A stretch of DNA of 32,256 bases. Origin: Flavobacterium sp. (GTDB lineage: Bacteria > Bacteroidota > Bacteroidia > Flavobacteriales > Flavobacteriaceae). The notes under the pieces were generated by a model. It did not search any database and was not told the origin of the DNA. It saw nothing but the letters and a program-made list of their open reading frames with translations. A program made the translations under genes and the position numbers. This document shows positions 1 through 7,929 of the stretch, in pieces; position 1 is the first letter of the stretch, and every line of letters starts with the position of its first letter. The stretch spans positions 1-32,256 of the forward strand of contig NZ_JASLCE010000002.1 in assembly GCF_030146175.1 (NCBI RefSeq). The letters run 5' to 3'.

Positions 1-19
1 TACTTAAAAAAGCATAAAA

Positions 20-346
20 ATGGACTTAAAAAACGCACAGCTGGACGTAGATAACTGGATTAAAAACCACGGGGTTCGCTATTTTAACGAACTGACCAAT
101 ATGGCACAGTTAACCGAAGAAGTAGGCGAAGTGGCACGGATCATCGCACGTCGTTATGGCGAGCAATCCGAAAAGGAAAGCGATAAAAACAAAGACCTGG
201 GCGAAGAACTGGCCGATGTGGTTTTTGTGGTTTTATGTCTGGCCAACCAAACGGGCGTGGATTTACAGGCGGCGTTCGATAAAAAAATGGATCTGAAAAC
301 CAAAAGGGATCACGACCGCCATCACAACAACGAAAAATTAAAATAA
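20..346 (+). CDS. MazG-like nucleotide pyrophosphohydrolase
   Basis: This is a small all-alpha NTP pyrophosphohydrolase of the MazG superfamily (108 residues). Such proteins hydrolyse nucleoside triphosphates to the monophosphate plus pyrophosphate, using Mg2+ held by acidic residues. The signature is visible: an EEVGE block at residues 33-37 and an ELAD block at 63-66, matching the EExxE...ExxD pattern. The tail is basic and His/Asn-rich. It is a single-domain form, much shorter than E. coli MazG, which carries two MazG domains. The ATG has no Shine-Dalgarno sequence, as is usual in this phylum. It lies 30 bp before aroA on the same strand and may be cotranscribed with it. A TAA at bases 5-7 could end an upstream gene that lies outside the window. 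The family call is firm, but the nucleotide substrate cannot be told from sequence. Confidence 0.88.
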   Translation: MDLKNAQLDVDNWIKNHGVRYFNELTNMAQLTEEVGEVARIIARRYGEQSEKESDKNKDLGEELADVVFVVLCLANQTGVDLQAAFDKKMDLKTKRDHDRHHNNEKLK

Positions 347-356
347 ATACAACGCC

Positions 357-372
357 TTATAGCGCGCTATAA
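357..372. repeat. 16-bp perfect palindrome just before aroA
   Basis: TTATAGCGCGCTATAA is a perfect inverted repeat without a spacer, ending 4 bases before the aroA start codon. It has no loop, so it suits a symmetric dimer-binding site better than an RNA hairpin. A run of alternating G and C in the centre is unusual for these AT-rich gaps. Its function is unknown and it may be chance. Confidence 0.5.
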
Positions 373-376
373 AATT

Positions 377-1609
377 ATGGATCTACAACTCCAACTATCT
401 GACGTAAACCTCAAATCCCAAATTGCTATTACAGGGTCCAAAAGCGAAACAAATCGTTTGTTGTTGCTTCAGGCACTGTATCCCAATCTGAAATTGAACA
501 ATGTGTCTAATTCAGATGACAGTTTGATGATGACAAAAGCGCTACAGTCGGAGGAATCTGTGATTGATATTCATCATGCTGGTACCGCTATGCGCTTCCT
601 GACCGCCTTTTTCGCAACTCAGGAAGGACGTGAAATCGTACTCACCGGATCGTCGCGTATGCAGGAAAGACCCATTTCCATTTTGGTGGATGCATTACGG
701 CAATTGGGCGCTGTGATTGAATATGAAAAAAATGAAGGATATCCGCCGATTCGGATTTCCGGAAAAAAACTCACGGAATCGAAAGTAAGCTTGCAAGCCA
801 ATGTAAGCAGTCAGTATATTTCGGCCTTACTTTTAATAGCACCACGTCTTGAAAATGGTTTGGAACTTATTCTCGAAGGTGAACTAACCTCCATTCCGTA
901 TATCCAAATGACGTTATCATTGTTGCAGGAAATTGGAGTCGAAACAACTTTTGAAGGCAATCGTATCACGATTCGTCCAAAATCTGTAATGGAATCAAAA
1001 AGTATTACAGTGGAAAGCGATTGGAGTTCGGCATCCTATTATTATTCCATAGTAGCGATGGCGCCGGTTGGAACGGAAATTACTTTATCCAGTTATAAAG
1101 AAAACAGTTTTCAGGGTGATAGTGATTTAGTGGCAATTTACCGCCATTTTGGTGTGGAATCCATTTTTAAAGAGGATAACGTTACCCTGCGAAAAATAGC
1201 AATAACCAATCAGGAACAGGTCACGTTCGATTTGAAGAATACACCGGATATCGCACAAACCATAGCGGTGAGTTGCTTCGGACTACATAAAGCCTGTCAT
1301 CTTACCGGATTGCATACCCTCAAAATAAAAGAAACCGACCGTCTTGTGGCGTTGCAAAACGAATTGACCAAACTCGGAGCCATTATAACGATAACCGACG
1401 ATAGCCTGACCTTGGAAGCCTCCGAAGTAATAAAGTCGGATGTAGTAATACAAACCTATCAGGATCATCGGATGGCTATGGCTTTTGCACCATTGGCAAT
1501 AAAGACATCATTGATCATTAATGAAGCCGAAGTGGTTTCCAAATCCTATCCCGGTTTTTGGGACGATCTTCGCAAAATCGGTTTCCGGATAGCGGAACAA
1601 GTGCTGTAA
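377..1609 (+). CDS. aroA: 3-phosphoshikimate 1-carboxyvinyltransferase (EPSP synthase)
   Basis: This enzyme transfers the enolpyruvyl group of phosphoenolpyruvate to shikimate-3-phosphate, the sixth step of the shikimate pathway to aromatic amino acids. The family landmarks are all visible. They include SKSETNR at residues 21-27 (substrate-binding Lys22), HAGTAMR at 67-73, SSQYISALLL at 144-153, Asp291 at the catalytic aspartate position, KETDR at 318-322 and DHRMAMAF at 363-370. The length of 410 residues is slightly below E. coli AroA (427). The phosphoenolpyruvate loop differs from the textbook NAGTAMRP: His replaces Asn and Phe follows the Arg instead of Pro. The gene sits 30 bp after the MazG-like gene, with a 16-bp palindrome in the gap. 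The next gene, queA, has its own promoter, so aroA probably ends the first transcript. Confidence 0.96.
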   Translation: MDLQLQLSDVNLKSQIAITGSKSETNRLLLLQALYPNLKLNNVSNSDDSLMMTKALQSEESVIDIHHAGTAMRFLTAFFATQEGREIVLTGSSRMQERPISILVDALRQLGAVIEYEKNEGYPPIRISGKKLTESKVSLQANVSSQYISALLLIAPRLENGLELILEGELTSIPYIQMTLSLLQEIGVETTFEGNRITIRPKSVMESKSITVESDWSSASYYYSIVAMAPVGTEITLSSYKENSFQGDSDLVAIYRHFGVESIFKEDNVTLRKIAITNQEQVTFDLKNTPDIAQTIAVSCFGLHKACHLTGLHTLKIKETDRLVALQNELTKLGAIITITDDSLTLEASEVIKSDVVIQTYQDHRMAMAFAPLAIKTSLIINEAEVVSKSYPGFWDDLRKIGFRIAEQVL

Positions 1610-1642
1610 AATAAGGGTTTTGAAAAATAAAACTTAAAACAC

Positions 1643-1674
1643 TTGACAACCCCTGTTTCACGATAGTATATTTG
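1643..1674 (+). promoter_or_regulatory. Bacteroidota-type promoter of queA
   Basis: TTG at 1643-1645 (within ACTTGACA) and TATATTTG at 1667-1674 match the TTG-N21-TAnnTTTG pattern of Flavobacterium promoters. The -7 element ends 22 bases before the queA ATG, leaving a short leader. Confidence 0.72.
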
Positions 1675-1696
1675 CACTCAATTTAAAATTTGTACA

Positions 1697-2746
1697 ATGA
1701 AGTTATCTCATTTTAATTTCAATTTGCCGGCTGAATTGCTTGCAGAGTTTCCTGCTGAAAACAGAGACGAAGCGCGTTTGATGGTTGTCAACAGAAAAAC
1801 GCAAACCATCGAACATAAACTTTTTAAAGATATCCTGGATTATTTTGAAGAAGGTGATGTAATGGTGCTGAATAATACCAAGGTTTTTCCGGCTCGTCTA
1901 TATGGAAATAAAGAAAAGACGGGAGCGAGAATTGAGGTGTTTTTGTTACGAGAATTAAATGCGGAACAACGTTTGTGGGATGTATTGGTAGATCCGGCTC
2001 GTAAAATCCGTATTGGTAATAAATTATATTTCGGTGATGACGATTCGTTAGTAGCGGAAGTTATCGATAATACAACTTCCAGAGGAAGAACACTTCGTTT
2101 CCTTTACGATGGTTCTTACGAGGAATTCAGAGCAAAATTGTTGGAATTGGGTGAAACGCCGATTCCGAAATACATCAACCGTGCCGTAACGCCGGAAGAT
2201 GCAGAGCGTTATCAAACCATCTATGCCAAAGAAGAAGGTGCCGTAGCAGCGCCAACTGCCGGATTACACTTCTCCAAACACTTGATGAAGCGTTTGGAAA
2301 TCAAAGGGATCAATTTTGCTGAAATTACGTTACACGTAGGTTTGGGAACATTTAACCCGGTTGAGGTGGAAGATTTATCCAAACACAAAATGGATTCGGA
2401 AGAATTGCGTATTACCGAAGAAGCTTGTGATATTGTAAATAAAGCAAAACAGAACAAGAGAAAAGTATGTGCTGTCGGAACAACGACTATGCGTGCGATG
2501 GAAAGTTCGGTTTCGTCTGCCAAAACACTAAACCCGTACGAAGGATGGACAAATAAATTTATTTTCCCACCTTACGACTTTAGCGTAGCTGATTGTATGA
2601 TCACCAATTTCCATACGCCAAAATCAACATTATTGATGATGATCTCGGCTTTCTGTGGTCACGATTTAATGAAAAAAGCCTACGAAGAGGCGGTTAAAGA
2701 AAAATACAAATTCTATTCTTACGGTGATGCGATGTTAATCCTGTAA
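1697..2746 (+). CDS. queA: tRNA preQ1(34) S-adenosylmethionine ribosyltransferase-isomerase
   Basis: QueA transfers and isomerises the ribosyl part of S-adenosylmethionine onto preQ1 at tRNA position 34, giving epoxyqueuosine. The protein has the standard length of about 350 residues. It carries typical stretches: [11 protein letters not shown] near the N terminus, [10 protein letters not shown] in the middle, [12 protein letters not shown] soon after, and [18 protein letters not shown] near the C terminus. It has its own near-consensus promoter and is followed 11 bases after its stop by a strong terminator shared with the convergent SIMPL gene, so it is probably monocistronic. Another queuosine gene, queE, lies about 14 kb downstream and is not linked to it in an operon. 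Confidence 0.97.
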   Translation: MKLSHFNFNLPAELLAEFPAENRDEARLMVVNRKTQTIEHKLFKDILDYFEEGDVMVLNNTKVFPARLYGNKEKTGARIEVFLLRELNAEQRLWDVLVDPARKIRIGNKLYFGDDDSLVAEVIDNTTSRGRTLRFLYDGSYEEFRAKLLELGETPIPKYINRAVTPEDAERYQTIYAKEEGAVAAPTAGLHFSKHLMKRLEIKGINFAEITLHVGLGTFNPVEVEDLSKHKMDSEELRITEEACDIVNKAKQNKRKVCAVGTTTMRAMESSVSSAKTLNPYEGWTNKFIFPPYDFSVADCMITNFHTPKSTLLMMISAFCGHDLMKKAYEEAVKEKYKFYSYGDAMLIL

Positions 2747-2757
2747 GTTAATAAAAT

Positions 2758-2787
2758 AAAAAAGCGTTCCTCGGAACGCTTTTTTTA
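2758..2787. terminator. Bidirectional terminator between queA and the SIMPL gene
   Basis: The stem AAAAGCGTTCC / GGAACGCTTTT has a 2-base TC centre, flanked by A-runs on one side and T-runs on the other. It therefore works for both converging genes. Confidence 0.88.
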
Positions 2788-2801
2788 TGACTTTATAGGG
2801 A

Positions 2802-3533
2802 CTATCGAACCTGATATACCAGTTTCATGGTAATGTTAGCGGTTTTCTTTTTGGAAGCCGTATTAAACGAACCACCCCAGGAATATTCTTCCGATGAGTT
2901 TTGCGCGATGATTTGGAAAACACCCATATCCGATTTTTTCAGATTGCCCAGTTTGGCATCGGCATTTTCGGCAATCTTCTGTGCGCGGGCATTGGCGTCT
3001 TTGGTCGCTTCGGCAATCATTTCCAGTTTTAGTTCCGCCAGTTTGGTATAATAATATTCCGGTGGATTGGAATACAATTCCACCCCGGAATTAATCAATT
3101 CGGTCACCTCGCGGGAAATGCCTTCCACTTTATCAACTTCCTTACTTTCGATTTGTACATTCTGGGAAAGTGAAAAACCGGTAAAAATCTGTTGGCGCGT
3201 ATTACCGTTGCCATCATAAGTATATTCGAAATCCTTATTTATGTTAACTGCCGAAAAAACAATATTATTTTCCGGAATTCCTTTCGAAATCAGATACGAT
3301 TTAATGATCTCGCGATCTTTGTCGAGTGCCGCATAAGCCTCTTTCAGGTTCATATTCTTTTTGGAAAAAGAACTGCTCCATACAATCAGATCCGATACAA
3401 AATCTTTCTTACCAAGCCCGGTTACACTAATCGTGTCGTTGCTTTGATTTCTGTTTTTAAAGGCGTTGGAAAATAGGAAAGCTGCCAGAACAACGGCTAC
3501 TCCTATGATAAGGGAATTAACATTGTTTTTCAT
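2802..3533 (-). CDS. SIMPL domain (DUF541) envelope protein
   Basis: This is a SIMPL (DUF541) family protein of 243 residues. Members are periplasmic or membrane-anchored and several have been linked to stress tolerance, but no biochemical activity is established. An N-terminal hydrophobic segment at about residues 7-24 acts as a signal anchor. The typical SIMPL opening ISVTGLGKKDF follows, then the family's alternating helices and strands, including a helical Ala-rich stretch with ATKDANARAQKIAENA around residue 180. I place the start at the ATG at 3533; a GTG directly upstream at 3536 is possible and would add one residue. The gene stands alone between the queA terminator and a divergent gap shared with kynU. 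No exact TAnnTTTG element was found for it. Confidence 0.85.
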   Translation of the reverse strand: MKNNVNSLIIGVAVVLAAFLFSNAFKNRNQSNDTISVTGLGKKDFVSDLIVWSSSFSKKNMNLKEAYAALDKDREIIKSYLISKGIPENNIVFSAVNINKDFEYTYDGNGNTRQQIFTGFSLSQNVQIESKEVDKVEGISREVTELINSGVELYSNPPEYYYTKLAELKLEMIAEATKDANARAQKIAENADAKLGNLKKSDMGVFQIIAQNSSEEYSWGGSFNTASKKKTANITMKLVYQVR

Positions 3534-3610
3534 CACTAAAAAATATTTAATTGTTATAAATGTATGAAATATCGGTATTGTATTAACAAACGCAAAAATT
3601 TATTTTTTCT

Positions 3611-3621
3611 TATTTTTACGC
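3611..3621 (+). promoter_or_regulatory. Probable kynU promoter -7 element (TATTTTTACGC)
   Basis: TATTTTTA differs from the TAnnTTTG consensus only at the last base and ends 22 bases before the kynU ATG. The same 11-base string occurs before kmo at 6507-6517 in a similar position. The -33 element is not clear. Confidence 0.45.
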
Positions 3622-3640
3622 AAAACCAAAACAACAAACA

Positions 3641-4924
3641 ATGACATTTCAAAATACACGTGAATTTGCGAGACAGCTGGATGAAAAAGATGTGTTGGCA
3701 AAGTATCGAAGCGAATTTATTTTTCCAAAGGTAAATGGAAAACAGGTAATCTATTTTACCGGTAATTCTTTGGGATTACAACCCAAAAGAACCAAAGCCT
3801 ATGTGGATGAAATCATGGACGATTGGGGTAATCTGGCGGTAGAAGGTCATTTTTATGCAGATAAACCCTGGTGGGATTACCACGAGCGTTTTGCTGCGCC
3901 TTTAAGTACGGTGGTGGGAGCAAAACCAAGCGAGGTAACGGTCATGAATACCCTAACGGTGAATTTACATTTGCTGATGGTTACGTTTTACCGACCAACA
4001 GCCAAAAAATATAAAATCATTTGTGAAGAAAAAGCGTTTCCAAGTGATCAATATATGTTCCAAAGTCAGGTGCATTTTCATGGCCTGGATCCGAAAGATA
4101 CTATCGTAGAAATCAAACGTAGAGAAGGCGAACACAATATCCGTTTGGAAGATGTGTTGGCTAAGATCGATGAGGTAGGCGACGAGTTGGCTTTGGTGTT
4201 GATTGGTGGTGTGAATTATTATACCGGACAGGTTTTTGATATGAAAACGATAACCGAAGCCGGTCATAAATATGGTGCTTATGTAGGTTGGGATCTGGCG
4301 CATGCAGCCGGAAATATTAAATTACAGTTACACGACTGGAATGTCGATTTTGCGGCTTGGTGTAGTTATAAATATATGAATTCCGGACCGGGAAATGCTT
4401 CCGGTTGTTTTATCCACGAAATGCATCATAACGATACCAGCTTGCCACGTTTTGCCGGATGGTGGGGACATAATAAAGAGCGTCGTTTTAAAATGGAGCC
4501 GCAATTCGATCCGGTTCGCGGTGCCGATGGATGGCAAATCAGTAACTTACCGGTGTTGTCACTGGCGCCTTATCTGGCTTCTGTAGAAATGTTTGCCGAA
4601 GTGGGAATGGACAAGCTAATCGAAAAAAGAGATTTGTTAACCGCTTATCTGGAGTTTGTTCTTCAGGAAGTGGATAAAGAAGTGGATAGTGAATTCGAAG
4701 TAATCACACCTTCTGATCCGACGCAAAGAGCGTGTCAGTTGTCGGTGTTTTTACACGGTGAAGGAAGAGCGCTTTTTGATTATCTGATGAAAAATGGAGT
4801 CATTACCGATTGGCGGGAACCCAATGTGATCCGTTTGGCTCCGGTACCGTTCTATTGTTCGTTTGAAGATATGTATGAATTCGGACAGATTTTACGCGAA
4901 GGAATTTTGAATAAAAGCAAATAG
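3641..4924 (+). CDS. kynU: Kynureninase
   Basis: This PLP enzyme cleaves kynurenine or 3-hydroxykynurenine to anthranilate or 3-hydroxyanthranilate plus alanine. It has the usual family length (427 residues) and the aminotransferase class V fold signs. The opening YFTGNSLGLQPK is the kynureninase hallmark. GWDLAHAAGN at 216-225 gives the PLP-contacting Asp218 and His221, and CSYKYMNSGPG at 241-251 gives the Schiff-base Lys244. GWWGHN near 275 is also characteristic. With kmo downstream it fits the tryptophan-to-quinolinate branch of NAD synthesis, known in some Flavobacteriia. Tryptophan dioxygenase, a classical formamidase and 3-hydroxyanthranilate dioxygenase are not in this window. A strong terminator follows, so cotranscription with the next gene is unlikely. 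Confidence 0.96.
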   Translation: MTFQNTREFARQLDEKDVLAKYRSEFIFPKVNGKQVIYFTGNSLGLQPKRTKAYVDEIMDDWGNLAVEGHFYADKPWWDYHERFAAPLSTVVGAKPSEVTVMNTLTVNLHLLMVTFYRPTAKKYKIICEEKAFPSDQYMFQSQVHFHGLDPKDTIVEIKRREGEHNIRLEDVLAKIDEVGDELALVLIGGVNYYTGQVFDMKTITEAGHKYGAYVGWDLAHAAGNIKLQLHDWNVDFAAWCSYKYMNSGPGNASGCFIHEMHHNDTSLPRFAGWWGHNKERRFKMEPQFDPVRGADGWQISNLPVLSLAPYLASVEMFAEVGMDKLIEKRDLLTAYLEFVLQEVDKEVDSEFEVITPSDPTQRACQLSVFLHGEGRALFDYLMKNGVITDWREPNVIRLAPVPFYCSFEDMYEFGQILREGILNKSK

Positions 4925-4935
4925 CTATAAAATCT

Positions 4936-4966
4936 AAAAAGACCGGAAATTGCCGGTCTTTTTTTT
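4936..4966 (+). terminator. Terminator after kynU
   Basis: The stem GACCGG / CCGGTC, extended by A/T pairs, has a 6-base loop and is followed by a T-run of eight. It begins about 12 bases after the kynU stop. Confidence 0.88.
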
Positions 4967-4999
4967 GGGAATATTTTTTCTGAATTCTGCTAATGCTAC

Positions 5000-5007
5000 T
5001 ATCTTTG
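5000..5007 (+). promoter_or_regulatory. Promoter -7 element of the arginase-fold gene
   Basis: TATCTTTG is an exact TAnnTTTG match, 38 bases before the ATG at 5046. The -33 side is weak (TTTTTTCTG). It lies after the kynU terminator and so provides independent expression. Confidence 0.6.
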
Positions 5008-5045
5008 TACACATTAGTTGTAAACGTACCATTATAAAAAGTAAA

Positions 5046-6128
5046 ATGAACAAACAGCAAAAAATAGAAAGTTTTGATCCGTCACAACCGGGATTGGCCG
5101 ATGCAAGTGTATTTGGATTACCCTTTACTGCCGAAGAAAGTGAGATTATAATTGTACCGGTGCCGTGGGAAGTTACTGTGAGCTACGGAGCTGGTGCTTC
5201 AGAAGGTCCGGAGGCCATTTTGGATGCTTCTTTTCAGGTGGATTTACAACATCAGGAGTTTCCGGAATTGTGGAAATTAGGAATATATATGGATGAAGCC
5301 CCGGAGCACTGGGCGAAGAATTCCGAAAAATATAAAAGTCTGGCACAACCGATTATCGAAGCGTTGGAAGCAGGTGAAGATATCGCAACGTTCCCGGCAT
5401 TACAATCCGATCTGGATAAGATTAATAAGGTGTGTAAAGACCTGAAAAACGAAGTGAAAGACCGTGTTTTGCATTGGATGAAACAAGGGAAAAAAGTAGC
5501 CTTACTTGGTGGAGATCACAGTACGCCGTTAGGATACTATGAAGCATTGGCATCACAACACGAAAGTTTTGGTATTTTACACCTGGATGCACATATGGAT
5601 TTGAGAATTGCCTACGAAGGGTTTACCTATTCGCATGCTTCGATTATGTATAACACCTTGCAAATTCCGCAGGTTTCTAAAATTGTTCAGGTTGGAATCC
5701 GCGATTTCTGCGAACAGGAAGTGGAAGTGGCTCAAAAAGAAGGAAGCCGGGTATTGGTGCATACCGATATGGACTTGAAAGCGGAAACGTTTGAAGGAAA
5801 AACATGGTCGCAACAATGTGACGATATTATCGCATCCTTACCGGAAAAAGTGTGTATTTCTTTTGATATCGACGGAATGTATCCATGGTATTGCCCGAAT
5901 ACGGGAACACCGGTACCGGGAGGGTTCTCGTTTGAACAAGCTGCTTATTTATTAAGCCGATTGGCGGAAACCAACAAGGAAATCATAGGGTTTGACCTGG
6001 TGGAAGTAGCTCCGGGCGATGATGACTGGGACGGAAATGTTGGCGCAAGAATGTTATTCCACATGTGTGGTGTACTGGCCAAATCGCAAAAACTAAACGT
6101 CGGACAGAAAATAAAATTCAATCGATAA
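5046..6128 (+). CDS. Arginase/agmatinase/formiminoglutamase family hydrolase
   Basis: This is a binuclear-Mn ureohydrolase-fold enzyme of 360 residues. All six metal ligands expected of the family are visible: His158 (GGDHS), Asp181, His183 and Asp185 (DAHMD), Asp274 and Asp276 (FDID). The family splits C-N bonds in guanidino or formimino substrates such as arginine, agmatine, guanidinobutyrate or formiminoglutamate. The substrate here is not clear. An insert of about 50 residues (roughly 80-130) lies between the N-terminal core and the GGDH motif, and the loop after FDID reads GMYPWYCPNTGTPVPGG. I chose the ATG at 5046: the same frame stays open upstream to 4950, but that stretch contains the kynU terminator and this gene's own promoter. 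The neighbours kynU and kmo hint at a role near the kynurenine pathway, but each gene has its own terminator. Confidence 0.88.
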   Translation: MNKQQKIESFDPSQPGLADASVFGLPFTAEESEIIIVPVPWEVTVSYGAGASEGPEAILDASFQVDLQHQEFPELWKLGIYMDEAPEHWAKNSEKYKSLAQPIIEALEAGEDIATFPALQSDLDKINKVCKDLKNEVKDRVLHWMKQGKKVALLGGDHSTPLGYYEALASQHESFGILHLDAHMDLRIAYEGFTYSHASIMYNTLQIPQVSKIVQVGIRDFCEQEVEVAQKEGSRVLVHTDMDLKAETFEGKTWSQQCDDIIASLPEKVCISFDIDGMYPWYCPNTGTPVPGGFSFEQAAYLLSRLAETNKEIIGFDLVEVAPGDDDWDGNVGARMLFHMCGVLAKSQKLNVGQKIKFNR

Positions 6129-6156
6129 AAAAATCCCCATTCGGGGATTTTTTGTT
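6129..6156. terminator. Bidirectional terminator after the arginase-fold gene
   Basis: The stem AAATCCCC / GGGGATTT has an ATTC loop between A-rich and T-rich flanks. It separates the arginase-fold gene from the convergent 52-residue membrane-protein gene. Confidence 0.82.
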
Positions 6157-6157
6157 T

Positions 6158-6316
6158 TTATAGTTTTTTACCGGTTGCCAATCGGTATAAAATACCAATT
6201 ATGGCCAGTATTAATAAAATATGAATGAAACTGCCAACAGCTTCCCGGAAACCGAAATAACCAACCAGCCATCCCAGTAGTAAGATAACTACAATTAACC
6301 AGACTAAATCTTTCAT
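6158..6316 (-). CDS. 52-residue lmo0937-like membrane protein
   Basis: This short gene reads from an ATG at 6316 to a TAA at 6158. The product starts MKDLVWLIVVILLLGWLVGY and ends in ATGKKL. It has two hydrophobic segments, at about residues 4-20 and 31-45, joined by a short turn (FGFREAVGSF) that carries an Arg and a Glu. The layout resembles the lmo0937/DUF5670 family of tiny two-helix membrane proteins, which often read 'LLWLIAVILLVLWLVG'. No function is established for that family, though members often lie among stress-response genes. Its stop sits just beyond the bidirectional terminator, which would serve it too. No convincing promoter was found in the 222-bp gap upstream, which it shares with the divergent kmo. 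The coding call rests on family resemblance, a clean start and stop, and the matching terminator. Confidence 0.78.
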   Translation of the reverse strand: MKDLVWLIVVILLLGWLVGYFGFREAVGSFIHILLILAIIGILYRLATGKKL

Positions 6317-6506
6317 AATAAATAGTTTTTAAGTTGTTATCTTAAAAATAATACTATTTATTTGGAAATGTTTAAAATTTAATAAAAAATTAAGGTTCTT
6401 GTTATTTTTTAAAAGATTTCGAGAAAGGCTGGAATTAGGGCTTTTGGCAAAAGTGAAAATTATAATAAAATCAGTATAAAACGGCTGTCGTTCTTTATTT
6501 ATTAAG

Positions 6507-6517
6507 TATTTTTACGC
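6507..6517 (+). promoter_or_regulatory. Probable kmo promoter -7 element (TATTTTTACGC)
   Basis: It is identical over 11 bases to the element before kynU and ends 21 bases before the kmo ATG. It matches TAnnTTTG except at the last base. The rest of the AT-rich gap 6317-6538 shows nothing else I can name. Confidence 0.45.
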
Positions 6518-6538
6518 CAATTATTTACAACAGATTTC

Positions 6539-7885
6539 ATGCAAACGCAGCAACGTATAGCCATTGTTGGCTCTGGCTTGGTAGGAACATTATTGGGGAT
6601 ATATCTGAGAAAAGCGGGACATGTTGTTCACGTTTATGATAGAAGTCCGGATGTTCGGAAAATAGCCTTTTCCGGCCGATCAATCAATTTGGCGATGTCA
6701 CACAGAGGTTGGAAAGCACTGGATGGCGCAGGAATAGGAGATCGGATTCGGGAAGTAGCTATTCCGATGGATAAAAGAGCGATACACTTAGTAGATAAAG
6801 AGCTGGCGTATCAACCCTACGGAATCGACGGAGAAAGTATTTATTCCATTTCCAGAGGCGGATTAAACCGTTTGATGTTAACACTTGCTGAGGAAGTAGG
6901 CGTGGAATTCTTTTTTGAAAAGAAAATCTGGGATGTAACGCTGGCCGATGCGACACTTCATATCGGTGAAACCGAAAAAGGAGCCTGGGAAGAACTGAAA
7001 TACGATAAAGTTTTCGGTGCCGATGGTGCTTTTTCGAGAGTGCGCCACCGAATGCAACGCCAAAACCGTTTTGATTATTCTCAGGATTTTCTCGACACCG
7101 GTTATAAAGAACTTAATATACCCGCCAATCCGGACAGGACGCATAAACTCGATAAAAATTCGTTTCATATATGGCCGCGTGGTGCTTTTATGCTGATCGC
7201 TTTACCCAATATGGACGGAAGCTTTACCTGTACTTTATTTATGCCATTTGAAGGGGAGAATTCCTTTGAAGCGTTACACGATAGGGAAGCGGTAGAAGGA
7301 TTTTTCCAACAATACTTCCCGGATACCTTACAGGTAATCCCAGAGTTGGTTAATGATTTCTTTAAAAACCCGACCAGTTCGTTGGTAACGATGCGATGTT
7401 ATCCGTGGACATATGAGGATAAGGTAGCGTTAATCGGAGATGCGGCGCATGCCATTGTACCGTTTTACGGACAAGGGATGAATGCCGGTTTTGAAGATAT
7501 TACCTGTTTAGCCGGATTGATGGAACAGTTTGGTGACGATTGGGAGACTATTTTTAAAGAATATCAGGTAATCCGTAAGCCAAATGCCGATGCGATTGCA
7601 GAATTGTCGTACCGTAATTTTATGGAAATGAGTACGAAAACGGCCGATGAAAAATTCCTACTACAAAAGAAAATCGAAAAGTGGTTTGCGTTAAAGCATC
7701 CGGAAAAATGGTTGCCGTTATACGATCGGGTAACGTTTAGCTACCGACCGTATTCGGAAGCATTGGCGATTGGAAATCATCAGAATGCTATCATGGAAGA
7801 GATCATGAAAATTCCGGGCATCGATACCCAATGGGAAACGGACGAAGTCGAAAAGAAAATTTTAGAACTGTTACAACAGTCGTAA
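6539..7885 (+). CDS. kmo: Kynurenine 3-monooxygenase
   Basis: This FAD-dependent aromatic hydroxylase converts kynurenine to 3-hydroxykynurenine with NADPH and O2. The product has 448 residues, the family's normal length. The dinucleotide fold IAIVGSGLVGTLLG sits at residues 7-20 with the acidic end of beta-2 at Asp34. GADGAFS at 160-166 is the DG motif. GDAAHAIVPFYGQGMNAGFED at 300-320 is the GD motif plus the KMO-specific active-site run. FSGRSINLAMSHRG near 44-57 is also diagnostic. The C-terminal region is only moderately hydrophobic, and I see no clear membrane anchor of the kind found in eukaryotic KMO. It acts just before KynU in the same pathway. A strong terminator follows. Its promoter-like leader shares an 11-base string with that of kynU. 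Confidence 0.96.
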   Translation: MQTQQRIAIVGSGLVGTLLGIYLRKAGHVVHVYDRSPDVRKIAFSGRSINLAMSHRGWKALDGAGIGDRIREVAIPMDKRAIHLVDKELAYQPYGIDGESIYSISRGGLNRLMLTLAEEVGVEFFFEKKIWDVTLADATLHIGETEKGAWEELKYDKVFGADGAFSRVRHRMQRQNRFDYSQDFLDTGYKELNIPANPDRTHKLDKNSFHIWPRGAFMLIALPNMDGSFTCTLFMPFEGENSFEALHDREAVEGFFQQYFPDTLQVIPELVNDFFKNPTSSLVTMRCYPWTYEDKVALIGDAAHAIVPFYGQGMNAGFEDITCLAGLMEQFGDDWETIFKEYQVIRKPNADAIAELSYRNFMEMSTKTADEKFLLQKKIEKWFALKHPEKWLPLYDRVTFSYRPYSEALAIGNHQNAIMEEIMKIPGIDTQWETDEVEKKILELLQQS

Positions 7886-7888
7886 TAT

Positions 7889-7921
7889 AAAAAGGGTTGC
7901 TCTGGTAAAGCAACCCTTTTT
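7889..7921. terminator. Bidirectional terminator after kmo
   Basis: The stem AAAAAGGGTTGC / GCAACCCTTTTT has a 9-base loop. The symmetric A and T flanks let it serve kmo and, on the other strand, the DUF853-DUF486-cupin transcript. Confidence 0.9.
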
Positions 7922-7929
7922 GTTGGATT

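Noticed and set aside
1..19. Possible end of an upstream gene
   Set aside because: A TAA at 5-7 exists, but too little sequence is present to support a coding call.
3534..3536. GTG start for the SIMPL gene
   Set aside because: An ATG follows immediately and is the more likely start.
4950..5045. Upstream extension of the arginase-fold frame
   Set aside because: The frame is open, but the stretch contains the kynU terminator and the gene's own promoter, so translation should start at 5046.
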